Shown piece by piece: positions 1 to 5,135 of a DNA stretch of 5,135 bases. The stretch is taken from positions 1-5,135 of the forward strand of contig CAJXOV010000218.1 in NCBI GenBank assembly GCA_913057815.1, given 5' to 3'. The position numbers were made by a program, and so were the translations under genes. Numbering within the stretch: the stretch's first letter is position 1; every line of letters starts with the position of its first letter. The DNA comes from an uncultured Flavobacteriales bacterium. Its GTDB lineage: Bacteria > Bacteroidota > Bacteroidia > Flavobacteriales_D > Sanyastnellaceae. The notes under the pieces are model-generated. The model ran no database searches and was not told the DNA's origin. It saw only the letters and a program-made list of their open reading frames with translations.

Positions 1-46
1 TACACCTCTCTATTCGTCGGCAGCGTCAGATGTGTATAAGAGACAG
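1..46 (+). other. Nextera i5-side sequencing adapter (not genomic)
   Basis: Positions 1-5 match the end of the P5 arm, 6-13 read CTCTCTAT (the N502/S502 i5 index), 14-27 are the TCGTCGGCAGCGTC adapter arm, and 28-46 are the 19-bp Tn5 mosaic end. This is library construct, not organism DNA. Its mosaic end contains an ATG at 30 that opens a false N-terminus (MCIRDS) on the first reading frame. Confidence 0.98.
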
Positions 47-260
47 CTCTTATGAGAAGCATAAACTTTTTCTTTATAAAGAAGACTTTGACAAGTTCTC
101 AGACGGACTAGTAGAAAGCATTGATAAGATTAAAGAACTTCAAGCTTCAGGAAATTATTCAAGTGAGTCTCCTATGGATAAAGTAGAGACCACTGAAGAA
201 AGTCCAGAAACCGCTTCTACAGATGAAGAATTTTCAGATGTGAAGTATGAAGATTTATAG
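47..260 (+). CDS. DUF3276 / PUR-family nucleic-acid-binding protein, C-terminal fragment
   Basis: This is the 3' end of a gene whose start lies outside the molecule. The first whole genomic codon is 48-50 and the stop is TAG at 258-260. The fragment begins SYEKHKLFLYKEDFDKFSDG, which matches my memory of the conserved C-terminal strand-helix unit of Bacteroidota DUF3276 proteins. These are small PUR-alpha-like proteins thought to bind single-stranded DNA or RNA in the cytoplasm. The helix running to about IDKIKEL is followed by a tail of some 35 residues rich in Glu, Asp, Ser and Thr with no visible fold, probably disordered. The ATG at 30 is inside the adapter and is not a start. A strong terminator begins 24 bp after the stop, so this gene ends its own transcript. 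Family assignment is from memory of the motif and only about 70 residues are present. Confidence 0.82.
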
Positions 261-284
261 ATAATAAAAAACTAAGAAGTATAT

Positions 285-313
285 AAATGCTGGTTCTTAC
301 CAGCATTTTTTTT
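285..313 (+). terminator. Rho-independent terminator after the DUF3276 gene
   Basis: A perfect 10-bp stem pairs AAATGCTGGT (285-294) with ACCAGCATTT (299-308) around the loop TCTT. The 3' arm runs into eight consecutive T (306-313). It lies 24 bp past the DUF3276 stop and ends only 23 bp before the proposed start of the next gene, so that gene probably needs its own very close promoter or relies on readthrough. Confidence 0.92.
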
Positions 314-336
314 GTGAAAATTAAAAACTACCCCTT

Positions 337-1041
337 TTGAAAGATAACAACATAGGAGACGCATTTAGACAGAGAACATGGAATGAGACAAAGTCCAATG
401 ATAGTTGGTCCATTTTTAAAATTATGGCTGAGCTAGTCGAAGGATACGATCGAATGCAAAAAATCGGACCTTGTGTTTCTATTTTCGGTTCTGCTAGAAC
501 AAAGCCTGATCATAATTATTACAAAATGGCTGATGACATCGCTTTTTTACTTACTGCTAAAGGTTATGGAGTTATCACAGGAGGTGGTCCAGGAATCATG
601 GAAGCAGGAAACAAAGGAGCTCAAAGAGGTGGAGGAACTTCTGTTGGACTAAACATAGATCTTCCATTCGAACAATCAAGTAATCCTTATGTGGACAATG
701 ATAAGAACATCGACTTTGATTACTTCTTTGTGAGAAAAGTTATGTTCGTCAAGTATTCTCAGGGATTTATAGTGATGCCTGGAGGATTTGGAACTTTAGA
801 TGAACTCTTTGAGTCATTGACGTTGATTCAGACTCTTAAGATAGCCCGTTTCCCGATCATCTTAGTAAGCAAAAGCTTTTGGGCTGGATTAATCGAATGG
901 ATTAAAACTACCCTACTAGAAGCTGAAAACAATATTTCTGAAAAAGATTTAGATTTATTTGTATTGGTGGACACAGCTGAAGAAGCAGTAAAAGAAATAG
1001 ACAATTTCTATCAGAAATATCTTCTTAAGCCTAATTTCTAG
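337..1041 (+). CDS. LOG-family (TIGR00730) nucleotide 5'-monophosphate phosphoribohydrolase-like protein
   Basis: A complete 234-residue cytosolic Rossmann-fold protein of the LOG family. Members split the N-glycosidic bond of nucleoside monophosphates, releasing a base (a cytokinin, or adenine in AMP-nucleosidase-like members) and ribose 5-phosphate. Visible signatures are FGSAR (50-54), the glycine-rich GGGPGIMEAGN (82-92), the Arg of FVRK (R133) and PGGFGTLDE (148-156), the hallmark PGGxGTxxE with its catalytic Glu at 156. All key residues are present, so it should be active; substrate cannot be told from sequence. Older databases often call this family 'lysine decarboxylase', which is a misnomer. 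The start is taken as TTG at 337: an in-frame TAA lies at 322-324 and the next in-frame ATG (424) would remove the family-typical WNE.K.NDSW.IFKIM segment. No Shine-Dalgarno sequence is visible, which is normal for Bacteroidota. It is probably monocistronic or only loosely linked to the gene at 1155. Confidence 0.93.
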   Translation: MKDNNIGDAFRQRTWNETKSNDSWSIFKIMAELVEGYDRMQKIGPCVSIFGSARTKPDHNYYKMADDIAFLLTAKGYGVITGGGPGIMEAGNKGAQRGGGTSVGLNIDLPFEQSSNPYVDNDKNIDFDYFFVRKVMFVKYSQGFIVMPGGFGTLDELFESLTLIQTLKIARFPIILVSKSFWAGLIEWIKTTLLEAENNISEKDLDLFVLVDTAEEAVKEIDNFYQKYLLKPNF

Positions 1042-1059
1042 AAGAGGAAAACCTTTTTT
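1042..1059 (+). terminator. Weak terminator-like hairpin after the LOG gene
   Basis: AAGAGG (1042-1047) can pair with CCTTTT (1052-1057) around the loop AAAA, including one G-T wobble, and the 3' side continues as T to 1059. It starts directly after the stop codon at 1039-1041. The stem is short and only two G-C pairs close the loop, so termination would be inefficient at best. Confidence 0.35.
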
Positions 1060-1081
1060 AAAAGACTCTTTATGTATTTCT

Positions 1082-1112
1082 CAATGAATTTTGAGAGATC
1101 GTAGATTCATTG
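1082..1112. repeat. Short inverted repeat in the 1042-1154 intergenic gap
   Basis: CAATGAAT (1082-1089) and ATTCATTG (1105-1112) are exact reverse complements separated by 15 bases. No T-run follows, so it is not an intrinsic terminator. It sits 43 bp before the ATG at 1155 and could be an operator or a 5'-leader hairpin, but an 8-bp AT-rich match can also arise by chance. Confidence 0.3.
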
Positions 1113-1154
1113 CTAATCACCCACTAAATCCGGTTATTATTCGTTTACTAATAA

Positions 1155-1748
1155 ATGAAATTTATTTTTAAACTTTTAAAACTCCTTGGAATACTTATAT
1201 CTACTTTTTTAATTCTTCTTTTTGGAACGTTTATATATCTAAAACCTCAATGGAAGGGTAAGATTTCAGCAAAGGAAATGAACGTGTTTACAGAACAAAT
1301 ACTAGTCACTCCTAAAGCAGATAGTAGTTTCGTACTACTTTACCAGAAGTTATTTCCTGAAAATTTAAAAGGGGATTTTCTAACTACCAAACTTCTAACA
1401 GGAAGCTCTAATATGTGCAGCCGGGCTACCTTCTTCTGCACAAACACGATATCAATGACAATTCCAGAAAAAATCTCATTCTTTCAAGAGCTTGAAAGTC
1501 GAGTTGCTCAAGAAGACTGTTTAAATTGTTATTTAGAACGTTATGATTTTCTTAACCAAGCTATAGGATTGGAAAAAGCAAGTGAAGTTTACTTCCAAAA
1601 AAACACTAAGGATTTAAATCTAGAAGAACAGTTGACAATCATTGTCATGTTAAAGAATTTAAGCTATTACAACCCAAAAAGACGACCAGAGATTGTAGAG
1701 AAAGAAGTTTTAAAATTAAAAAGTATGTTAGCTAAACTTACCAACTAG
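1155..1748 (+). CDS. Small membrane-anchored GT51 (peptidoglycan transglycosylase)-like protein, probably degenerate
   Basis: A 197-residue protein with a basic N-terminus, one hydrophobic segment at about 8-28, and the remainder predicted periplasmic. The C-terminal half resembles the end of GT51 domains: YLERYDFLNQAIG (126-138) recalls the YLN..yfG motif, GLEKASEVYFQKN (138-150) recalls G.eaAa.yFgK, then DLNLEEQ (153-159) and YYNPKRRP (171-178). Further upstream, GSSNMCSR (83-90) falls where GSTITQQ would be, and KADSSF (54-59) falls where the catalytic EDxxF would be, with Ala replacing Glu. The canonical catalytic Glu is therefore not visible, so activity is doubtful. Typical monofunctional transglycosylases are longer (my recollection is about 220-240 residues). 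Four cysteines (88, 95, 122, 125, including a CxxC) could form disulfides. The gene starts at an ATG after an AT-rich leader without a Shine-Dalgarno sequence. Its last 11 bp overlap the 3' end of the opposing DUF5723 gene. Family resemblance is by eye and moderate. Confidence 0.7.
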   Translation: MKFIFKLLKLLGILISTFLILLFGTFIYLKPQWKGKISAKEMNVFTEQILVTPKADSSFVLLYQKLFPENLKGDFLTTKLLTGSSNMCSRATFFCTNTISMTIPEKISFFQELESRVAQEDCLNCYLERYDFLNQAIGLEKASEVYFQKNTKDLNLEEQLTIIVMLKNLSYYNPKRRPEIVEKEVLKLKSMLAKLTN

Positions 1749-3192
1749 GACAGGCAATTCCACCTTTCTTTCTACCTCTTGATTTGGATGATCTTTTGAG
1801 CTTGTCCTTACAATACCAAGGTCTAAACATGGTGTATTTAAAACTGAAATAGAAGTCAGCACCATACGTTCGTCCTCCACCTATTAAACTCCCGAGGTTA
1901 TCTGTTCCAAGTATTACAGAGTAGATTCTTAAAGCGGCTCCTAAACGTAATTTTTGATAGTTCTGTATGGTTATTGGAAGGGCAACCTCCACTTGTCTTC
2001 TTTCATACCTAGGAGTAAGAGAAAAAGTATTATTCCTTTTAACACCTAGTTTTCTCTTTCTAGAAAACCCCTGAACAAGAGAAGTGTTGGCATAAAATCC
2101 TTTTCCAAAATTATAGTCGAATTGGGCGCTAAGAGCAGTTGGTAAAGCAATTTTATAACTGCTATTTTCTACATCACTTGTAAAATTTAGCAACTCTTCA
2201 TTTATCAGCTCATCTATTTCCGCCAACCCCTCCGGGTCTGCTCCATTATAACCCTCCCAAACCAACGAGTCTTCAATATTAAACTCTCGATAAAATCCAC
2301 TTTTCATCTTTACTCTGCCAATATCCAACAGACTAATCCCAAATTTATATTGATAATCCTTTAGATCACATTGTCCGACTGCATGAGGCTCATATCCTTG
2401 AGCACTTTTAAGCATTTTCTTATAGTTAAACCCTATATCAAGTCCAATTCCCGAGCCATTGCCTAACACTCCTGAAGCATCATCCTGCTCTGAAGCAATA
2501 TTTGGTAGTCCGTACTCTCCACTAAACTCATATGAATCCAAAATAGAGTCATTCCGCACTTGATAATTCCACTTTTGAATATTCAACCCTGCGCCTGCTA
2601 TCCCATTTAGATACTTCAAGTTACCACCAACCGTGTACATATCTCTGCCGCTTTGATGAATGATATAAGAAAAGTTAGCACCGTATTCTAGCCATGACAA
2701 AGAACCTACATTAGCATTACTGGTAGTATATTCATTTCCTATTTGATCCTCAAAATCAAAGCCGTTAGTGGCATGATTAACCAAATGTGCAGGAATACCA
2801 GAAACATAAGTCACACTTCTGAAATTACTAAATAATCCACCTCCAAATTTCCCATAAGAAAGGCTGAAACTAGGACCGTGAATCTGAACATCAGTATAAG
2901 CCGAGTATGGCGCGCTTGACAGATCAAACTGAACTTCAGTTTCGTTTCCTGCGGCTCCTGATTTAGAAACAGAAATCAAATTACCATTCACATAAGCATA
3001 ATTATTCAATGCATAAGTGGACATTCCTATAAGATTGAGATCAAAAAAAGCTTTTGAATCTGCAGAGCTGGAGGGATTTAAAAAAATCGTGTTTGTAGGT
3101 GCGTAATTACTATTGGCTATACCCATATTCTCCTGAGCTTCGCTTTGAAACCAGATAAAAACAAACGATATAAAAAATAGACCTCTTTTCAT
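1738..3192 (-). CDS. DUF5723-family outer-membrane beta-barrel-like protein
   Basis: A complete 484-residue exported protein. Residues 1-20 form a signal peptide (MKR, a hydrophobic core of Phe, Ile and Val, then SEAQ with cleavage near A19/Q20). The mature start, MGIANSNYAPTNTIFLNPSS, and the following short strands are what I recall from Bacteroidota DUF5723 proteins. Through the chain, alternating polar/aromatic stretches such as FSLSYGKFGGGLFSNF and ADFYFSFKYTMF look like antiparallel outer-membrane strands, and the family is generally predicted to be a surface barrel of unknown function. After the last strand-like segment (446-456) there is an unusual basic tail, about 461-484, with Lys/Arg clusters, Cys at 461 and 481, and the ending CPSW. 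It is the last gene of the minus-strand operon, starting 5 bp after the upstream FKBP gene's stop, with no Shine-Dalgarno sequence. It has no terminator of its own and runs into the opposing gene. Confidence 0.8.
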   Translation of the reverse strand: MKRGLFFISFVFIWFQSEAQENMGIANSNYAPTNTIFLNPSSSADSKAFFDLNLIGMSTYALNNYAYVNGNLISVSKSGAAGNETEVQFDLSSAPYSAYTDVQIHGPSFSLSYGKFGGGLFSNFRSVTYVSGIPAHLVNHATNGFDFEDQIGNEYTTSNANVGSLSWLEYGANFSYIIHQSGRDMYTVGGNLKYLNGIAGAGLNIQKWNYQVRNDSILDSYEFSGEYGLPNIASEQDDASGVLGNGSGIGLDIGFNYKKMLKSAQGYEPHAVGQCDLKDYQYKFGISLLDIGRVKMKSGFYREFNIEDSLVWEGYNGADPEGLAEIDELINEELLNFTSDVENSSYKIALPTALSAQFDYNFGKGFYANTSLVQGFSRKRKLGVKRNNTFSLTPRYERRQVEVALPITIQNYQKLRLGAALRIYSVILGTDNLGSLIGGGRTYGADFYFSFKYTMFRPWYCKDKLKRSSKSRGRKKGGIACPSW

Positions 3193-3197
3193 TAATG

Positions 3198-4058
3198 TTA
3201 ACTTAGAATTTCAACTACCTGAACATCCGCTATAATTGGCGTATGAGCAGGAACAGTTCCATCACTTGATCCATCTTCCCCAAAACCCAAATAAGACGGG
3301 ATTATTATTCTGTAAAACTCCCCTTCATTCATTTCTTTTAAAATTGACTCTATTCCAGGAATAACCTGACTTGGAGAAGATAAATTCAAAAACAAAGGAG
3401 ATTTTACATCCACTTTATTAAACTCTACTCCATTTAAAAATCTACAAGAGTATGCTATAGCCAAATCATCTGAAATGTTTACTTTTTCAGAATTCATTTC
3501 TTTTATTTTCATGTAAAACAAATCACCTTTCCGGGCCAACTTACCTCCTAAATTTTCCTTTAGAATGTACTCTTCGATAAGCTCCATTTCTATAGCCAGA
3601 CCTTTCTGAACCTGTTCTTCTCTATATGCTAAATACTCATCTTTCCCCATAGATAAGTTACACCTCATGAATAACGTAACTGTCTGCGAATCACTTAGAA
3701 TCACCTGATTATCAATGTATAAATCTAAAATAGAGTTTTTCAAAACAGAATAAGGCATTCTATAAATCACACTATCTCCTGTTACCAATGTATTAATGTC
3801 CTTACCTAAGTTTTTATTACCAAAAATACTAGAGTCAAAATCAGATAAAAAAAGATGATTCTCTTTATAAACACTCTTTTCATCGTTAATTACTGAAGTA
3901 CCAAAGTTTAAATCTAAATAATCAGAATCTCCTATCTCCTTTTCTCCATCACCAAAGACTTCTAGTTTCTTCTTGATTTGATGTGACACTGAAGAATATT
4001 CAGATGACTCACAACTAAACAAAAGTGCAACTAATGATATGAAAACTCCTATCCTCAT
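3198..4058 (-). CDS. FKBP-type peptidyl-prolyl isomerase-like lipoprotein, probable tandem FKBP folds
   Basis: A complete 286-residue lipoprotein. The signal peptide ends in the lipobox LFSC, with Cys16 as the lipidated residue. The C-terminal FKBP domain spans about 172-286: AYSCRFLNGVEFN (202-214), VIPGI (232-236, the VIxGW position), EMNEGE (242-247), IIIPSYLGFG (251-260), and VPAHTPIIADVQVVEIL near the end. Compared with FKBP12, Trp59 is Ile236, Tyr82 is Phe259, Asp37 is Asn214 and Phe99 is Ala277, so catalysis may be weak and a chaperone role is possible. Residues about 36-130 show a second, more eroded FKBP-like pattern: GDGEKEIGDSDYLDLNFGTS, then DINTLVTGDSVIYRMP, where M..Ge...iP is expected. 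An amphipathic linker (141-168) with LIEEYILKE joins the two, as in other Bacteroidota FKBP proteins. Start ATG overlaps the upstream gene's TGA by 4 bp (ATGA), so the two are likely translationally coupled. It acts in the periplasm or at a membrane surface. Confidence 0.85.
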   Translation of the reverse strand: MRIGVFISLVALLFSCESSEYSSVSHQIKKKLEVFGDGEKEIGDSDYLDLNFGTSVINDEKSVYKENHLFLSDFDSSIFGNKNLGKDINTLVTGDSVIYRMPYSVLKNSILDLYIDNQVILSDSQTVTLFMRCNLSMGKDEYLAYREEQVQKGLAIEMELIEEYILKENLGGKLARKGDLFYMKIKEMNSEKVNISDDLAIAYSCRFLNGVEFNKVDVKSPLFLNLSSPSQVIPGIESILKEMNEGEFYRIIIPSYLGFGEDGSSDGTVPAHTPIIADVQVVEILS

Positions 4059-4573
4059 TTTAAAACCTTTACCTCAAATTTCAATATAGTATAAGCCGGT
4101 ATTTTATAGTCATCACCCGCAAGCCCATGACCCAAATGTGGAGGAAGAATGGCTACAGCCTTCTCTCCTTTTCGCATATACTTGACTAGTTCATGAAGTC
4201 CAGATTCAGCGCGGGAAAAATCCACCTCTAGTTTCATAATTCCAGATTTTTCACTTGTATAGAGAGTGTCCATTTTTAAATCAGTAATTACATATTCCAA
4301 AAATACACGCTCTCCACTTTTCACTAGTTCTCCAGCAGACTGTTCGATTATTTTATATCGTAAACCAGTCCCTGATTGTGAAAAATCATTTCCTTCCTTA
4401 ATTAAATAGTCTGCTATAATTAAAGAGTCTTTCTTAACCATTTCTCTTTGCTGATTGAGAAGAATTTCTTCAATATTCACAGGTTTAGCAGGAGTTTTAA
4501 ATTTCCTGTTCATGTCTTCCTTACATCCAAAGAAAACAAGACTACCTATCCATATAAGACCTAAATACTTCAT
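4055..4573 (-). CDS. FKBP-type peptidyl-prolyl isomerase-like lipoprotein, GldI-like
   Basis: A complete 172-residue lipoprotein. The signal peptide ends VFFGC with Cys17 as the lipid site; Phe at -3 is a slightly atypical lipobox. Mature protein begins C-K-E-D, close to but one position off the Lys-(Asp/Glu)2 surface-export signal described for Bacteroidota lipoproteins. A helical linker (about 35-62, ending DYLIKEGND) leads into a single FKBP domain at 69-172: GLRYKII, SGERVFLEYVI (86-96), ESGLHELVKYMRKGEK (123-138), ILPPHLGHG (142-150), IPAYTILKFEVKVLK. Relative to FKBP12, Tyr26 (Y94) and Phe99 (F166) are kept, while Trp59 is Leu126 and Tyr82 is His149. Size, lipoprotein signal and position next to an NrnA-type phosphoesterase recall GldI, the gliding-associated FKBP lipoprotein of Flavobacterium. 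No other gliding genes are in the window, so the symbol is withheld. Its ATG shares one base with the upstream stop (TAATG), consistent with coupled translation. Confidence 0.85.
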   Translation of the reverse strand: MKYLGLIWIGSLVFFGCKEDMNRKFKTPAKPVNIEEILLNQQREMVKKDSLIIADYLIKEGNDFSQSGTGLRYKIIEQSAGELVKSGERVFLEYVITDLKMDTLYTSEKSGIMKLEVDFSRAESGLHELVKYMRKGEKAVAILPPHLGHGLAGDDYKIPAYTILKFEVKVLK

Positions 4574-5090
4574 TAATAGTTTAACTCAGCAGCATAAGAT
4601 TTCACTTTAGTTTTCACCTTTTCTACTGTTTCATCAAAAGATGAGAAGTTAGCTCCACCAGCTGCATTCTTATGACCACCACCATCGAAATGTTCTCGTG
4701 CAAAGGCATTTACATCAAATGCTCCCTTACTCCTAAACGACATCTTCACTATGTTATTTCCTTCTTTAATTAAAACCGCCATATTCACGCCAGCTAAGGA
4801 TAATGCATAATTCACTAGACCATCGGTATCTCCTGGTTTGTAATTAAAATCATCCAACTCTTCTCTTGAAAGACTAATTATAGCAGCTTTACACCCATCA
4901 ATTAGCTCAAGCTTATTACTCAATGAATGGCCTAGTAAACGAAGCTTACTAATCTCATTTGTATCGAAAGTTTGTTGATGAACATAGGCATGATTAAAGC
5001 CTTTCCTTTTCATGGCTGCTATGATCTCATGCGTTTCTGCAGTAACTGAAGGAAATCTAAACGAACCACTATCAGTCATAATACCAGTAT
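4573..5090 (-). CDS. nrnA: DHH/DHHA1 phosphoesterase, NrnA-like (nanoRNase / pAp phosphatase), C-terminal part
   Basis: The 3' half of a gene truncated by the end of the molecule; family members are about 330-350 residues and about 172 remain. NrnA-type enzymes degrade 2-5 nt nanoRNAs and dephosphorylate 3'-phosphoadenosine 5'-phosphate in the cytoplasm. Reading inward from the adapter junction gives T-G-I-M-T-D-S-G-S-F-R-F, the conserved stretch holding a metal-ligand Asp of the DHH domain. The Met encoded at 5077-5079 is therefore internal and the frame stays open through 5090. A linker follows, then the DHHA1 domain with GDTDGLVNY (83-91 counted from that Met), SFRSKGAFDVNAFA and the substrate-binding FDGGGHKNAAGG (131-142). 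The N-terminal DHH motif itself is missing because of the cut, so intact catalysis cannot be checked. This is the most upstream gene seen in the operon; its promoter is off the window. Confidence 0.9.
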
Positions 5091-5135
5091 CTGTCTCTTA
5101 TACACATCTCCGAGCCCACGAGACCTCTCTACATC
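5091..5135 (-). other. Nextera i7-side sequencing adapter (not genomic)
   Basis: Positions 5091-5109 are the reverse complement of the Tn5 mosaic end, 5110-5124 read CCGAGCCCACGAGAC, 5125-5132 read CTCTCTAC (the N707 i7 index), and 5133-5135 begin the P7 arm. This is library construct and it truncates the nrnA-like gene. Confidence 0.98.

Larger units (their letters stand above)
1738..5090 (-). other. Probable four-gene operon: nrnA-like, two FKBP lipoproteins, DUF5723
   Basis: All four genes read on the minus strand. The junctions are TAATG at 4571-4575 (1-bp overlap), ATGA at 4055-4058 (4-bp overlap) and a 5-bp gap at 3193-3197. No promoter or terminator candidate fits between them. Co-transcription and translational coupling are inferred from this spacing. 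The right end is open, so further upstream members may exist. Confidence 0.85.

Noticed and set aside
28..46. Tn5/IS50 end and matching inverted copy at 5091-5109 as a natural transposon
   Set aside because: Both copies are joined directly to Nextera adapter arms and index barcodes, so they are library construct.
30..47. ATG at 30 as the start of the first protein
   Set aside because: It lies within the Tn5 mosaic end of the adapter; the encoded MCIRDS is not from the organism.
329..339. Bacteroidota -7 box (TAnnTTTG) before the LOG gene
   Set aside because: The bases read TA, four C, then TTTTG, so the spacing is wrong, and transcription would begin after the proposed start codon.
337..1041. 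Lysine decarboxylase annotation
   Set aside because: PGGFGTLDE and GGGPGIMEAGN identify the LOG family; the decarboxylase label is a historical misnomer.
4055..4573. Firm naming as gldI
   Set aside because: Single FKBP lipoprotein and nrnA neighbour fit, but pocket residues differ and no other gliding genes are present in the window.
5077..5079. ATG as a true start for the phosphoesterase
   Set aside because: The frame stays open to the adapter junction and upstream codons T-G-I complete the conserved TGIMTDSGSF stretch, so this Met is internal and the gene is truncated.
47..5090. CRISPR array, tRNA/rRNA gene, riboswitch, phage or defence island
   Set aside because: No regularly spaced repeats, no tRNA-like folds, and every long stretch is occupied by housekeeping or envelope genes; the largest gene-free gap is 113 bp.

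Overview
The biological part of this window is a piece of a Bacteroidota chromosome, most likely Flavobacteriales-like. It occupies about positions 47-5090. The outer 46 and 45 bases are sequencing-library adapter: Nextera/Tn5 mosaic ends, adapter arms and both index barcodes. The source was therefore one tagmented long molecule that was not trimmed, and the genes at both edges are cut. The lineage call rests on several points read by eye: a DUF3276 PUR-type protein, a DUF5723 outer-membrane protein, paired FKBP-type lipoproteins next to an NrnA-type DHH phosphoesterase, AT-rich DNA, and no Shine-Dalgarno sequences before the genes.

Plus-strand half (47-1748). The window opens with the C-terminal end of a DUF3276/PUR-family nucleic-acid-binding protein, closed by a strong intrinsic terminator (285-313). 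Next is a complete LOG-family (TIGR00730) nucleotide phosphoribohydrolase-like gene that appears to start at TTG (337-1041). After a 113-bp gap with a weak terminator-like hairpin and an inverted repeat comes a small membrane-anchored protein (1155-1748). Its C-terminal half looks like a peptidoglycan glycosyltransferase (GT51) domain, but the usual catalytic motifs are degraded.

Minus-strand half (1738-5090). Four genes run right to left in what looks like one operon: partial nrnA-like DHH/DHHA1 phosphoesterase, FKBP-type lipoprotein (GldI-like), larger FKBP-type lipoprotein with a probable degenerate second FKBP fold, and a DUF5723 outer-membrane beta-barrel-like protein. The junctions are a 1-bp stop/start overlap, a 4-bp ATGA overlap and a 5-bp gap, so translational coupling is likely. 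The operon meets the plus-strand GT51-like gene tail to tail with an 11-bp coding overlap and no terminator between them.

Taken together, the minus-strand operon joins a cytoplasmic nanoRNA/pAp phosphatase to three envelope proteins: two lipid-anchored prolyl-isomerase-like proteins and a candidate outer-membrane client. I see no CRISPR array, tRNA, rRNA, natural mobile element or defence system. The most interesting points are the apparently inactive GT51-like protein, the two FKBP proteins with altered active-site pockets encoded beside an outer-membrane protein, and that protein's basic Cys-containing tail.
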